Part shown: piece by piece, positions 26,197 to 38,948 of the stretch
How the letters are laid out: each line of letters begins with the position of its first letter
How positions within the stretch are numbered: position 1 is the first letter of the stretch
Assembly (NCBI GenBank): GCA_013290125.1
Contig: JABCYQ010000012.1
Location: 18,146 to 82,145 of the forward strand
Source: Vulcanimicrobiota bacterium
GTDB taxonomy: Bacteria > Vulcanimicrobiota > Vulcanimicrobiia > Eremiobacterales > Eremiobacteraceae
Direction: 5' to 3'
DNA: 64,000 bases
Notes under the pieces: generated by a model
Databases searched by the model: none
Told to the model about the DNA's origin: nothing
Seen by the model: the letters and a program-made list of their open reading frames with translations, nothing else
Made by a program: the position numbers and the translations under genes

Positions 26197-26544
26197 CGTG
26201 ACAAGCAGGTCCTGCGGAATGAAAAGCGGTAAGTCGTTTGCGGGTGGCGTTTCCAATCGCTAGAGTACGGAGAATGCCTTTGTCGCGCCTTCGGGAACGA
26301 CTTTTTCTCGGCGGATTGATCATCGCAACCGTTGTGTTTCAATCGGCACTTATTCCGTTGTCCATCGGACAACGGCTTCGCGCACGAGCGGCGGACCGGG
26401 GCCGGCGCCTGATGGCGTCCACTCGGCATCGCATCGCGCGGGCTCGGCTTCTCCTCTGGTCGCGCTGATCCGTTGAATAACGGCTGACTGAAGGGGTCGA
26501 CGCCAGTCGGCCCCTTCAGAACCAATGTCGAGGTTTGATCGGCC
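26197..26544. other. Divergent intergenic region with a 9-bp perfect hairpin and a short dispersed repeat
   Basis: 348 bases between the divergent sua5-like and metallophosphoesterase genes. It holds a perfect hairpin CCGTTGTCC-ATC-GGACAACGG at 26355-26375 and a 32-base copy of the dispersed palindrome at 26488-26519. A 76-codon plus-strand frame (26238-26468) and a longer minus-strand frame cross it, but neither shows coding character or resembles a family. No RNA gene was recognised. Confidence 0.5.
26488..26519. repeat. Dispersed palindrome element, short single-hairpin copy
   Basis: CTGAAGGGGTCGAC and the mirrored AGTCGGCCCCTTCAG with a short GCC loop. Its first 24 bases are identical to the minus strand of 59443-59466 inside the glycosyltransferase junction. 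It lies 25 bases before the metallophosphoesterase start. Confidence 0.8.
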
Positions 26545-27288
26545 ATGCGGGTCGCAGCGCTGTATGATATCCATTCGAACCTTCCGGCGCTCGAGGCGGT
26601 TGTCCGCGACGTCCATCGCGACAAGATAGATCGGATAGTCGTCGGCGGCGACGTGTTTCCGGGCCCGATGCCGCGTGAAACGATCGCGTATTTGCGAGGC
26701 CTGGATATCCCGGTGGAATATATCCGCGGCAACGGAGACCGCGAAGTGCTCGCATCGCTCGACGGCGATGAAACGGGCGGCGTCCCCGAAAAGTTCCGAC
26801 ACCTCGTGACCTGGACTGCGCACCAGCTTCGGCCCGAAGATGCCATGATGGTCGCCGAGTGGCAGCCCACGCTTCGCATCGAGATCGCCGGAATTGGCGA
26901 CGTTTTGTTCTGCCACGCGACGCCGCGTAACGACACTGAGATGTTCACGCGCGAAACGCCTGAGGCGAATCTGCTGCCCGTCTTCGCCGGAGTCGGTTCG
27001 TCACCGGTCGTCTGCGGTCATACGCACATGCAATTCGACCGGATGATCGGAGCGACTCGTGTCGTCAATGCCGGGAGCGTCGGCATGCCTTTCGGCGAGC
27101 GCGGCGCGTACTGGCTTCAGCTCGGACCTGACGTCCGGCTTCGGCGCACGGAATACGATTATGCGGCGGCGGCAGAGCGGATCAGGTCCACGAAGTATCC
27201 GGAGGCCGACGACTTCGCGGAACGCAATGTTCTGCGCCCGCCGTCGGAGCATGAAGTGCTTGAACAATTCCGCCGCGTCGAAATATGA
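26545..27288 (+). CDS. Metallophosphoesterase (calcineurin-like, YfcE/MJ0936-type)
   Basis: 247 residues. Di-metal motifs in order: LYDIHSNLPALEAV (D-x-H), IVVGGDVFPGP (GD), YIRGNGDREV (GNGD in place of the usual GNHD), VLFCHATPRND (H) and VVCGHTHMQFDR (GHTH), then NAGSVGMPFG. The fold is that of small phosphodiesterases; the substrate is not predictable. The stop codon is part of a dispersed palindromic repeat that separates it from the convergent GH57 gene. Confidence 0.9.
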   Translation: MRVAALYDIHSNLPALEAVVRDVHRDKIDRIVVGGDVFPGPMPRETIAYLRGLDIPVEYIRGNGDREVLASLDGDETGGVPEKFRHLVTWTAHQLRPEDAMMVAEWQPTLRIEIAGIGDVLFCHATPRNDTEMFTRETPEANLLPVFAGVGSSPVVCGHTHMQFDRMIGATRVVNAGSVGMPFGERGAYWLQLGPDVRLRRTEYDYAAAAERIRSTKYPEADDFAERNVLRPPSEHEVLEQFRRVEI

Positions 27289-27353
27289 AGGGGCCGACTT
27301 TATGTCGGCCCGGGCGAAAACAACGTGGGCCGATATAAAATCGACCCCTTCAG
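27286..27353. repeat. Dispersed double-palindrome element, copy between convergent metallophosphoesterase and GH57 genes
   Basis: TGAAGGGGCCGACTTTATG... with two palindromes (GGGCCGAC-TTTAT-GTCGGCCC and GGGCCGAT-ATAAA-ATCGACCC) about 17 bases apart, closed by CCCCTTCA. Its first three bases are the stop codon of the upstream gene. The compensating change GAT/ATC in the second stem keeps pairing, which suggests the structure matters. Confidence 0.85.
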
Positions 27354-27377
27354 TGAAATCGTAAACGTTTGCATCGG

Positions 27378-30004
<2,627 letters not shown>

Positions 30005-30026
30005 CTACTGCGCGACTAGCGGTGGA

Positions 30027-31382
30027 TCATGAAGCGCGAAACGGCGTGACGATGCGGGGCATCCGGATCGTCTCGCCGAGGTCTTGACGCGGCATCACCG
30101 GCTCGACCGCACTCGCGCGCGCGATCGACGCACCGAGCGTCGCGAGTTGTTCTTCGAAGAATTCGTAGCCGCGGTCGATGAACTCAAGCCCACCGATCTG
30201 TGTGGTGCCTTCGGCCGCGAGCGCGGCGAGGACGAGAGCGCCGCCGGCTCGGATATCCGGCGCTTCGACCACCGCATCCTTGAGCCGTTCGACGCCAGTG
30301 ACGATTGCTGTGCGCCCAGCCACGCGGATGTCGGCGCCCATGCGTGCGAGTTCGCTCACGTAGACGAAGCGCGCGTCGAATATCGTCTCCTCGACGGTGG
30401 AGGTGCCGTGCGCGAGGCTCAAATACGCGACGAATTGCGGCTGCAAGTCGGTGGGAAATCCGGGAAACGGCGAGGTGACGATATCCACCGGCTTGCGGGC
30501 CGCGTTGCCCTGCACGCGAACGCTCACACCCGAGGCCGTGACCTGCGCGCCGCTTGCCGAGAGCGCGTCCGTGAGCGCGGTGAGGAACGCCGGGTCCAAC
30601 CCTTTGACGGTCACATCGCCGCCGGTGATCGCCCCCGCCAGCAGATACGTTCCAGCCATGAGACGATCCGGGATGATCGTGTACTCGACGCCGCGCAGCT
30701 TGCGGACGCCTTCGATCGTGATCGTCGAGCTGCCGTGACCGCGCACGCGTCCGCCCATCGCGTTGACGAATTCCGCAAGATCGCAGACTTCGGGTTCGCG
30801 CGCCGCGTTGCGGATGGTCGTCGTGCCCTTGGCGCGCGTCGCGGCCAGCATGATGTTCTCGGTCGCGCCGACGCTCGGGCGATCGAGCGTGATGTCCGCG
30901 CCCGTCAGCGATTCGGCGCTTGCGATGATGGAGCCGTGTTCGAGCGTGACCGCGGCGCCGAGCGCTTCGAAACCTTTGAGGTGGAGATCGACTGCGCGCG
31001 GACCGAGCACGCAGCCGCCCGGCTGCGGAACTTGCGCGCGGCCGAAGCGCGCGAGCAGCGGGCCGGCCACATCGAACGACGCGTTTAGTTTGCTGACAAG
31101 CGCGTACGGCGCGGCGTGCGAAGCGATGGAAGACGTGTCGATGACGAGCGTGCCGCCGGGCTGTTCGCGCACGCGCGCGCCGAGGCTCTCGAGGATGGAC
31201 GCCATCACGTCGACGTCGGTGATGCGCGGCACGGCGTGCAGAACGACCTCGCCTTCCGCGAGAATCGCCGCCGCCATGATCGGAAGCGCCGCGTTCTTAG
31301 CGCCGGGCACCTCGACCGAACCCTCGAGGCGCCGGCCGCCGTCAACGACGAGCCGAGTGCGCAAGCCGTCTAGGTGGTCCAT
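30027..31382 (-). CDS. murA: UDP-N-acetylglucosamine 1-carboxyvinyltransferase MurA
   Basis: 451 residues. An EPSP-synthase-like double barrel that adds enolpyruvate to UDP-GlcNAc, the first committed step of peptidoglycan. Motifs: VEVPGAKNAALPIMAA (K-N pair), the PEP-binding cysteine C124 in PQPGGCVLGPRAVDLH (so fosfomycin-sensitive type), and FPGFPTDLQPQF. The start is ATG at 31382 with AAGGA five bases upstream. It lies 43 bases after atpC. Confidence 0.96.
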   Translation of the reverse strand: MDHLDGLRTRLVVDGGRRLEGSVEVPGAKNAALPIMAAAILAEGEVVLHAVPRITDVDVMASILESLGARVREQPGGTLVIDTSSIASHAAPYALVSKLNASFDVAGPLLARFGRAQVPQPGGCVLGPRAVDLHLKGFEALGAAVTLEHGSIIASAESLTGADITLDRPSVGATENIMLAATRAKGTTTIRNAAREPEVCDLAEFVNAMGGRVRGHGSSTITIEGVRKLRGVEYTIIPDRLMAGTYLLAGAITGGDVTVKGLDPAFLTALTDALSASGAQVTASGVSVRVQGNAARKPVDIVTSPFPGFPTDLQPQFVAYLSLAHGTSTVEETIFDARFVYVSELARMGADIRVAGRTAIVTGVERLKDAVVEAPDIRAGGALVLAALAAEGTTQIGGLEFIDRGYEFFEEQLATLGASIARASAVEPVMPRQDLGETIRMPRIVTPFRAS

Positions 31383-31425
31383 CGATATCCTTGTGACGTC
31401 GCGTCAGTCGAAGACGCGACCGCGG

Positions 31426-31842
31426 TCAGACGTGTGGGGCTCGCGCGACCTCGAGCTGGGCCGCCGCCCACGCCACGGCTTCACGTTCTCTCACATCGTC
31501 GGCACCATGCTTCTGCGCAAGGCTCTCCGCGGCCCGCCTGGCGTCGGCTTGCGCCGCCTCGATATTGATGTCGGCCGCGCTTAGCGCCATGTCTGTGAGC
31601 ACGACGCACTTGTTCGGTGTGATCTGCATGAACCCGCCGTTGACGGCGAACTCGATACGGCGCTTCTCGCCGTCCGCCACCGTGGCGCGAAGGACGCCGA
31701 TGCGCAGCGTCGTCAGCATGGGCGCGTGATTGGGCAGGGCGGCGAGGTCGCCGGCGCCGCCCGGAGCCACGACGATCTCGACTTTGCCCTGGAATTTGAC
31801 GGCGCCCGGCGTGACGACGTCGAGGTCTATGGATGCTGCCAT
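31426..31842 (-). CDS. atpC: ATP synthase F1 subunit epsilon
   Basis: 138 residues, last gene of the atp operon. The N-terminal beta-sandwich (LDVVTPGAVKFQGKVEIVVAPGGAGDLAALPNHAP, shown here in two parts by eye: LDVVTPG and GDLAALPNHAPML) is followed by VNGGFMQITPNKCVVL and the C-terminal helical hairpin EAAQADARRAAESLA. It couples the rotor to F1 and can inhibit hydrolysis. Confidence 0.95.
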   Translation of the reverse strand: MAASIDLDVVTPGAVKFQGKVEIVVAPGGAGDLAALPNHAPMLTTLRIGVLRATVADGEKRRIEFAVNGGFMQITPNKCVVLTDMALSAADINIEAAQADARRAAESLAQKHGADDVREREAVAWAAAQLEVARAPHV

Positions 31843-31847
31843 CGGCG

Positions 31848-33266
<1,419 letters not shown>

Positions 33267-33301
33267 TTATCCTTTATCGATTGAATTTCTCGTAGTATAT
33301 A

Positions 33302-34159
33302 TCAACCCTTGAGCGCCTCCGCGCCGCCGACGATCTCCAAGATCTCCTTTGTGATCGCAGCCTGGCGCGTCTTGTTCATCACGAGCGTCAAGTCGTCGAT
33401 GAGCTTGCCTGCGTTGTCGGTGGCGTTGCTCATCGCGAGCAGTCGCGCTGCGAATTCGGATGCTTGCGTTTCGAGCAGCGCTTGAAACACGGTGAACTCG
33501 ACATACTTCGGAAGCAGCGCCGCGAGCACGCTTTTGGTATCGGGCTCGAACTCGTAGCTGTTCTGCGTCGGCGACCGGCGCACCGCGCCCTCGCCGCTCG
33601 AGACCGGAAGCAGACGCACTGGCGTCGGCCGCTGCACGATCGTGGAGACGAAGCGGCTCGACACGAGCGTGACGTCGTCGACCAGGCCTGCCAGAAAATC
33701 GTCCGAGACTTTTCTTGCGACCGCTCGGCCCAGTTCGGCGAACGGCGTGCCTAGGAGCGGCCAGTATTCCGCGATCTCGTACGGCGACTTGCGCAGCTGC
33801 ACGCGACCCTTGAGCCCGACGAGGTACAGACGCGTCTGCGGCCCCGCGGTCTTCGCCGTGTTCAGCGCCGATCGCACGAGATTGGAATTGAACGCCCCGC
33901 ACAACCCTTTGTCCGCCGTCATCAAGAGCACCGCCGGCGTGCGCACTTCGCGCTCTTGCAGAAGCGGATGATCCTTAGCGCCCCCATTCGCCAGCTCGCG
34001 CAGCATGTCGCCCACGGCAGTCGCGTACGGCCGCGCAGCCTTCATCGCAAGCTCCGCGCGGCGGATGCGCGCGCCGGCCACCATTTTCATGGCGCGCGTG
34101 ATCTGCTGCGTGTTCTTCAGGCTCTTGACGCGGTCGCGCAGTTGGCGGAGCGTGGGCAT
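33302..34159 (-). CDS. atpG: ATP synthase F1 subunit gamma
   Basis: 285 residues. The N-terminal helix RDRVKSLKNTQQITRAMKMVA and C-terminal helix RLLAMSNATDNAGKLIDDL, ending near RQAAITKEILEIVGG, form the rotor shaft; TADKGLCGAFNSN is the conserved Rossmann-like segment. It lies 4 bases after atpA. Confidence 0.97.
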   Translation of the reverse strand: MPTLRQLRDRVKSLKNTQQITRAMKMVAGARIRRAELAMKAARPYATAVGDMLRELANGGAKDHPLLQEREVRTPAVLLMTADKGLCGAFNSNLVRSALNTAKTAGPQTRLYLVGLKGRVQLRKSPYEIAEYWPLLGTPFAELGRAVARKVSDDFLAGLVDDVTLVSSRFVSTIVQRPTPVRLLPVSSGEGAVRRSPTQNSYEFEPDTKSVLAALLPKYVEFTVFQALLETQASEFAARLLAMSNATDNAGKLIDDLTLVMNKTRQAAITKEILEIVGGAEALKG

Positions 34160-34163
34160 GTCG

Positions 34164-35675
34164 TCAGGCGCTCTTGCTGAACCGCTGTTTGAACTCCGCG
34201 ATACTCGAGTTCAATTGCTTCTTCGTGTCGTCGGAGAGCGTCTTCGAGTCGGCGATCGTGCTCAAGATGCCGGGCGCGGTGGTCTTGAGGAATTCGTAGA
34301 AGCGCTTGTGGAAGCGATGGATATCCGTGGTGGGCACGTCCGCGAGCTGGTCGTTGACGGCCACATAGATCTGGACGACCTGCTGATCCAAGTCCAGCGG
34401 CTCGAATTGCGGCTGCTTGAGCGTCTCCGTGATCTTCTCGCCGCGCGAGAGCTGCGCTTGCGTCGCTTTGTCGAGATCCGACGCAAGCTTCGAGAACGCG
34501 GCGAGGTCGCGGTACTGCGATAGTTCCAATCGCAGCTGACCGGCGACGGCCTTCATCGCTTTGGTCTGGGCGTTGCCGCCGACGCGCGAGACCGACAAGC
34601 CGACGTCGATCGCCGGACGGATGCCGTTGAAGAACAAGCCCGTCTCCAGATAGATCTGGCCATCCGTGATCGAGATGAGGTTCGTCGGGATGTAGGCCGA
34701 GACGTCGCCCTGCTGCGTCTCGATGATCGGCAGCGCAGTAAGCGATCCCGCCCCGAGTTCATCCGAAAGTTTTGCCGCACGCTCTAAAAGGCGCGAGTGT
34801 AAATAGAAGATATCGCCGGGGTACGCCTCGCGACCCGGCGGCCGACGCAGGACCAGCGAGATCTCGCGGTACGCTTGCGCGTGCTTGGAGAGATCATCGT
34901 AGATGATGAGCACGTGCTTGCCCGCATACATGAGCTCTTGACCCATCGCGCAGCCGGCGTACGGGGCGATGTAGCGCAAGCTCGCGGGGTCGCCTGAGTT
35001 GGCGGCGACGATTGTCGTGTAATCCATCGCGCCGGCGTCGGTGAAGATCTTGTACAGCTGCGCGACGGTTGACGCTTTCTGGCCGATCGCGACGTAGATG
35101 CAGATGACGCCTTTGCCCTTTTGGTTGATGATCGAGTCGATCGCGAGCGCCGTTTTGCCGGTCTGCCGGTCCCCGATGATCAACTCGCGCTGGCCGCGGC
35201 CGATCGGCACGAGGCCGTCGATGGCTTTGATGCCGGTCTGCATCGGTTCGTGGACCGGCTGACGCTGAACGACGCTCGGCGCCTGCGTTTCGATGGGCCG
35301 AGTGCGAGTGGTCTTGACCGGACCTTTATCGTCGAGCGGCTGACCGAGCGGATCGACGACGCGTCCGATCACGCCGTCCCCGACCGGCACCGAGATGATC
35401 TTGCCGGTGCGCCGCACCGTCGCGCCTTCCTTGATCTCGACGTCGGGGCCCATGATGACCACGCCGACATTGTCTTCTTCCAGATTGAACGCGATGCCGA
35501 ACAAGCCGTTCGGGAACTGGACGAGTTCGTTCAAGCCGACGGCGGAAAGCCCGTAGACGCGTGCGACGCCGTCGCCCACCTCGATGACGGTGCCGACTTC
35601 ATCCTCTTGCACCTGCGTGCGGGCATTGAGTATCTGCGCCTTGAGAATGCCGGCTATTTCATCCGCGTTGATCAT
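34164..35675 (-). CDS. atpA: ATP synthase F1 subunit alpha
   Basis: 503 residues, non-catalytic nucleotide-binding subunit. Walker A is GDRQTGKT (about 169-176), followed by [19 protein letters not shown], the arginine-finger region [15 protein letters not shown] and [21 protein letters not shown] cited in part. It lies 3 bases after atpH. Standard length and no interruptions. Confidence 0.98.
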   Translation of the reverse strand: MINADEIAGILKAQILNARTQVQEDEVGTVIEVGDGVARVYGLSAVGLNELVQFPNGLFGIAFNLEEDNVGVVIMGPDVEIKEGATVRRTGKIISVPVGDGVIGRVVDPLGQPLDDKGPVKTTRTRPIETQAPSVVQRQPVHEPMQTGIKAIDGLVPIGRGQRELIIGDRQTGKTALAIDSIINQKGKGVICIYVAIGQKASTVAQLYKIFTDAGAMDYTTIVAANSGDPASLRYIAPYAGCAMGQELMYAGKHVLIIYDDLSKHAQAYREISLVLRRPPGREAYPGDIFYLHSRLLERAAKLSDELGAGSLTALPIIETQQGDVSAYIPTNLISITDGQIYLETGLFFNGIRPAIDVGLSVSRVGGNAQTKAMKAVAGQLRLELSQYRDLAAFSKLASDLDKATQAQLSRGEKITETLKQPQFEPLDLDQQVVQIYVAVNDQLADVPTTDIHRFHKRFYEFLKTTAPGILSTIADSKTLSDDTKKQLNSSIAEFKQRFSKSA

Positions 35676-35678
35676 CTT

Positions 35679-36260
35679 CTAGGTTCCTTTTCCGTTCGGC
35701 GAAGTCGATCCGGTGCTATCGACGTGCGCGAGCAAATGGCGGCGAACCGCTTCGAGTTTGCCGGCGATGCTGGCGTCGACATATTTATCGCCGACCTGCA
35801 CGACGGCGCCGCCCAGGATGCCGGGATCCACCTTCGCCTGGGGCACGATGGTGCGCTTGTACACGTTTGAGAGGCGCCGAGCGAGGTCGGCGAGTTCGGC
35901 GCGATCCAGCCCTGCGGGGGTTGCGATGTGCGCCGTCGCCCGCTGTGCGTCTTCGTCAGAGAGTTCGTGCATCTGGCGCGCGATCGTCTCGACGAGGTTC
36001 TCGCGCCGCTTGGCGATCAACAGTGTGAGAAATCCACTGATGAGTTCGCTCGCGCGCCCGGAGATGGCGCTCTTCAGCAATCCGGTCTTGCGCGCGCGCT
36101 CGATCACCGGAGAGCCGAAGAACTCGGCGATGGCAGGATCGCTCTTGAGCGCCGCGACGAACGTGTCCAGTTCGCGCACGGTTGCATCGATCGTGCCCGC
36201 ATCTTTCGCAAGTGCGAAGAGCGCGGCCGAATAGCGTCGCGCGACGGTCTCTTTAAACAC
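35679..36260 (-). CDS. atpH: ATP synthase F1 subunit delta
   Basis: 193 residues, in its usual place between the b subunits and alpha. The N-terminal helical domain starts VARRYSAALFALAKDAG. The C-terminal part (ARRLSNVYKRTIVPQAKVDP, then GGAVVQVGDKYVDASIAGKL) matches OSCP/delta. It has about 10 extra residues at the C-terminus (HVDSTGSTSPNGKGT). The start overlaps atpF by 8 bases. Confidence 0.95.
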   Translation of the reverse strand: MFKETVARRYSAALFALAKDAGTIDATVRELDTFVAALKSDPAIAEFFGSPVIERARKTGLLKSAISGRASELISGFLTLLIAKRRENLVETIARQMHELSDEDAQRATAHIATPAGLDRAELADLARRLSNVYKRTIVPQAKVDPGILGGAVVQVGDKYVDASIAGKLEAVRRHLLAHVDSTGSTSPNGKGT

Positions 36261-36750
36261 GGCTGCGCTCTAAATCTGAGAGCATGCGTTCGACGAGCGC
36301 GCGCTGCCGAGCTGGCGTCAGACCGCGCTGCACTTCTTCACGCGCTTCGGCGTGCGCGCGGTCCACCGTCTCTTCGAGAAGTTCGCGACGGACGCGGAAT
36401 CGTTCGCGTTCGAGTTCGCCCGCGGCGTGAGCGACGACGCGGTTCGCACGTTCGCCGGCTTCGGCAAGCTCGTCGGCCACCACACGCTTCGCTTGCGCGT
36501 CGGCGGTCGTCTCCATCCGTTGCGCATCCGATGCGGCTTGCTTGAGCGCGCGTTCGGCCACCTGTACCGCTTCGCTGCAGTGTTGCCGGTAGACTTCTGC
36601 GTCGGCCACCGCTTTGTTCTGCGCTTCCTGCACCGCGACGAGCTGCGGCTTGAGAAACTTCTGAAAAATGTAGACGATCGCTATCGCGAACACGATGAAA
36701 TCGATGACTTTCGCGATGAAGACCGGATCGGTGAGATCGGGGATGCTCAT
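36253..36750 (-). CDS. atpF: ATP synthase F0 subunit b
   Basis: 165 residues. One N-terminal membrane helix (VIDFIVFAIAIVYIFQKFL) is followed by a long charged coiled coil (AERALKQAASDAQRMETTAD onward). It forms the peripheral stalk together with the product of the preceding b-type gene, from which it is separated by 3 bases. The two b-type proteins differ in sequence, so a b/b' heterodimer is likely. Confidence 0.9.
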   Translation of the reverse strand: MSIPDLTDPVFIAKVIDFIVFAIAIVYIFQKFLKPQLVAVQEAQNKAVADAEVYRQHCSEAVQVAERALKQAASDAQRMETTADAQAKRVVADELAEAGERANRVVAHAAGELERERFRVRRELLEETVDRAHAEAREEVQRGLTPARQRALVERMLSDLERSRV

Positions 36751-36753
36751 CGT

Positions 36754-37188
36754 CTATGCCACGCTCTCAAGATCGGTCGCCTTGGCGACCATCGCGCGCG
36801 CTAGCTCCGCAATGAGCGGTCCTTGCTTGGCGACTGCCTCAGCACGCTCGGTTGCAACCGTTGCATGGGCGATCTGGACGGACGCGGCAGCGTCGGCGGC
36901 TGCGCGGCGGCTGATCGCGTCCGCCTCATCGGCGGCCTTGGCAGCGCCGGCACGCAGCAATTCGTCTGAGCGGCGGCGTGCTTTGTCCAAGAGCGACTCC
37001 GCTTGCGCGTTCAGATCCTCGGCGCGTTTGCGCATCTCTTCGGCGGCCCGATTCACTTCATCGATCGCCCGTTGTCGAGCCTCGATCGCACGCCTCGTCG
37101 GCCTGATGAACACGTAGTTCAGCAGCATCCAGAACACGACGAAGTTCAGGATCTGGACGAGGAACGTGCCGTCGATCGAGAGCAGCAT
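36754..37188 (-). CDS. ATP synthase F0 subunit b' (second b-type subunit)
   Basis: 144 residues. The membrane helix FLVQILNFVVFWMLLNYVFI is followed by RPTRRAIEARQRAIDEVN and a coiled coil rich in Ala and Arg. The NFVVFWMLLNYVF stretch is typical of b/b' subunits. It lies between the c-subunit gene and the other b gene. A paired b' and b arrangement is known in cyanobacteria, phototrophic proteobacteria and some other diderms. Confidence 0.9.
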   Translation of the reverse strand: MLLSIDGTFLVQILNFVVFWMLLNYVFIRPTRRAIEARQRAIDEVNRAAEEMRKRAEDLNAQAESLLDKARRRSDELLRAGAAKAADEADAISRRAAADAAASVQIAHATVATERAEAVAKQGPLIAELARAMVAKATDLESVA

Positions 37189-37201
37189 CGAGAGTCGTCG
37201 A

Positions 37202-37486
37202 CTACTTCGGCAGAATGGGTTTGAGCAGCGCCATCACGCCGAGGCCGCCGCCGCCGATCAGCAGGAAGAAGGCGAGCGCGATCGCGATGATCGGGAACGC
37301 CTCCAGGATGCCGAATCCGAGGAAGTAGAAGAAAAAGATGTTCGGCCTGGCTTCCGGTTGGCGCGCGATCGATTCCACAGCCTTGCTGCCGATGATGCCG
37401 TCGCCGATCGCAGACCCGAACGCTGCGAATCCGACCATGAGCGCGAACGCTATGATGACGGCTGATACGAGAATGGCGTTTTCCAT
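37202..37486 (-). CDS. atpE: ATP synthase F0 subunit c
   Basis: 94 residues, a helical hairpin. Helix 1 is glycine-rich (VGFAAFGSAIGDGIIGSKAV), the polar loop is ARQPEARP, and helix 2 carries the ion-binding carboxylate E62 in FGILEAFPIIAIALAF. The residue after E62 is Ala, not the Ser/Thr of sodium-binding rings, so proton coupling is expected. Its N-terminal extension is somewhat longer than in E. coli (79 residues). Confidence 0.95.
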   Translation of the reverse strand: MENAILVSAVIIAFALMVGFAAFGSAIGDGIIGSKAVESIARQPEARPNIFFFYFLGFGILEAFPIIAIALAFFLLIGGGGLGVMALLKPILPK

Positions 37487-37498
37487 AAGGTACTCCCT

Positions 37499-38227
37499 TT
37501 AGTGAGCTTCGTCAGAGGTCGGAGTGATCAGGTATGCGGCGGTGAGCAGCGTGAAGACTACCGCCTGGATGAGGCCGATGAGCATGTTGAACACGTAGAT
37601 AAAGATGGGCCCGGCGTTTGCCAGAGCCGAGATGAGCCCGAGATGTGCGGCGATTACGACCGAGACCACAACGAGCAATATCTCACCGGCGAAGATGTTG
37701 CCGAACAACCGCATCGCGAGCGTGACGGGGCGCGCGAGCTCGTCGATGATCATGATCGGCAGCATCGGGATACCGAGTCCGAGCGGCCGGATGACGAGAT
37801 GGCCGAAGTAGCCCAGGCCTTTGCGCGCGATGCCGACGCCTTGGATCAGGAGAATCGTGAAGATCGCCAAGGCGGCGGTCGTGTTCAGATCAGACGTCGG
37901 CGACATGCCGATGAACGGGAACAACCCGATCTCGTTGAGGACGAAGATGAACAGGAAGAGCGAGAGGATGAAGGGGACGAACGGCAACCCGTTCTTTCCA
38001 AGAATCGTCTCGACCTGACTGCCGATGCCTGTGACGAGCAACTCCAGGAACGAATAGCGCTTTGAAAGACGCGTTACGGGATGCATCTGCGCGAGCACGC
38101 CGACCGCCACGAGCACGATCGCCATGGCGATCCACGTGATTGTCACCGTGTCCGCGTGTACAGTATTGAACGGCGCGGGCATGAACGGAATCATCCAGAG
38201 CGGATGAGTTCCGATGGTCTCGTGCAT
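37499..38227 (-). CDS. atpB: ATP synthase F0 subunit a
   Basis: 242 residues, about five to six membrane helices. It contains LFLFIFVLNEIGLFPFIGMSP and the proton-channel helix ELARPVTLAMRLFGNIFAGE with essential R173. It lies 12 bases before atpE. It is rather short at the N-terminus but contains all core helices. Confidence 0.96.
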   Translation of the reverse strand: MHETIGTHPLWMIPFMPAPFNTVHADTVTITWIAMAIVLVAVGVLAQMHPVTRLSKRYSFLELLVTGIGSQVETILGKNGLPFVPFILSLFLFIFVLNEIGLFPFIGMSPTSDLNTTAALAIFTILLIQGVGIARKGLGYFGHLVIRPLGLGIPMLPIMIIDELARPVTLAMRLFGNIFAGEILLVVVSVVIAAHLGLISALANAGPIFIYVFNMLIGLIQAVVFTLLTAAYLITPTSDEAH

Positions 38228-38235
38228 CGTTTCCT

Positions 38236-38625
38236 TTAGGCGCTCGCGTTATCGCGACCGTCAACGATTTGTTTATGATATACCAGAATCGCTACTGCCA
38301 ACGGTGCGACAAATCCGGCAAGGTACGTGAAGTAGCCGAGCCAAGGTCCGCGTCCGACGATCAGAAAAGGCGCCGCGCCTGCCAAGAGCACGCGCAGTAC
38401 GCCTTCAATCGAGAGGAACGGAAGATAGCGTTTGCCGCCTTTCACCAATCGGTTGAAACTTCCAGCGATGTGGAATTGGCAGGCGAGGCCGATCAAGGTC
38501 CCTGCAATCAGCGCGAGCGCAGGGACGTATGCCTGCCAGATCAACGACAGCAGTGCAGCCGCCACGAGTGCGATCGCCGCACTGCGCGATGCGACCGCTG
38601 CCTGAAAGGGGCGGTAGCTTTCCAT
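38236..38625 (-). CDS. AtpI-like membrane protein (ATP synthase subunit I family)
   Basis: 129 residues with four predicted membrane helices (AAIALVAAALLSLIWQAY; ALALIAGTLIGLACQFHI; LRVLLAGAAPFLIVG; FTYLAGFVAPLAVAILVY). Such proteins precede atpB in many operons and assist assembly of the c-ring. It starts the atp operon proper, downstream of a dispersed palindrome that separates it from the atpZ-like gene. Identification is by position and topology. Confidence 0.75.
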   Translation of the reverse strand: MESYRPFQAAVASRSAAIALVAAALLSLIWQAYVPALALIAGTLIGLACQFHIAGSFNRLVKGGKRYLPFLSIEGVLRVLLAGAAPFLIVGRGPWLGYFTYLAGFVAPLAVAILVYHKQIVDGRDNASA

Positions 38626-38673
38626 CGGAACGACCGGGTTCGCGCCGTCCCAAATGCCGACCTCCGCTCAACG

Positions 38674-38741
38674 CTGAAGGGGCCGACTTTATGTCGGCCC
38701 ACGTTACGTTCGCTCGGGCCGACATAAAGTCGGCCCCTTCG
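38674..38741. repeat. Dispersed double-palindrome element between atpZ-like and atpI-like genes
   Basis: CTGAAGGGGCCGAC-TTTAT-GTCGGCCC, a 16-base spacer, then GGGCCGAC-ATAAA-GTCGGCCCCTTCGAG. Nearly identical to the copies at 22844, 27286 and 52641. Unlike those it lies between co-directional genes, so it may set the relative expression of upstream genes and the atp operon. Confidence 0.85.
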
Positions 38742-38753
38742 AGTCGTCGGCCC

Positions 38754-38948
38754 TTAAGAAGACGTGAAGCGCCGATACGCTGAAACGATGCCCGCTACGA
38801 AGCCGAGAATCAAACCGACGGGCGCGGCCCATTCCCAGTGCAGATATTTCGCCGCAGCCAACCCGAGCAGAAGACCTATGATGAGCGTGCCGACGATGCT
38901 GCTGCCGGCGCCGGCGAGTTGCAGATAGTTCGAGGCCTTCGGCTTCAC
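38754..38948 (-). CDS. AtpZ/AtpI-like small membrane protein
   Basis: 64 residues with two membrane helices (LAGAGSSIVGTLIIGLLLGL and WAAPVGLILGFVAGIVSAYRR). The GxxxxG-rich pattern and the ending are those of the AtpZ-type F0F1-associated proteins. The start is GTG, overlapping the stop of the wecB gene (GTGA). With the AtpI-like protein it frames the usual two-gene prelude of an atp operon. Confidence 0.75.
   Translation of the reverse strand: MKPKASNYLQLAGAGSSIVGTLIIGLLLGLAAAKYLHWEWAAPVGLILGFVAGIVSAYRRFTSS

Noticed and set aside
26103..26948. Minus-strand open frame of 281 codons over the divergent region
   Set aside because: It overlaps the real metallophosphoesterase gene and the intergenic hairpin, has no family resemblance, and its sequence is low in hydrophobic core.
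36253..37188. Two b-type genes as a frameshifted single atpF
   Set aside because: Each has its own start, membrane helix and full coiled coil, and the sequences differ, so they are two subunits.
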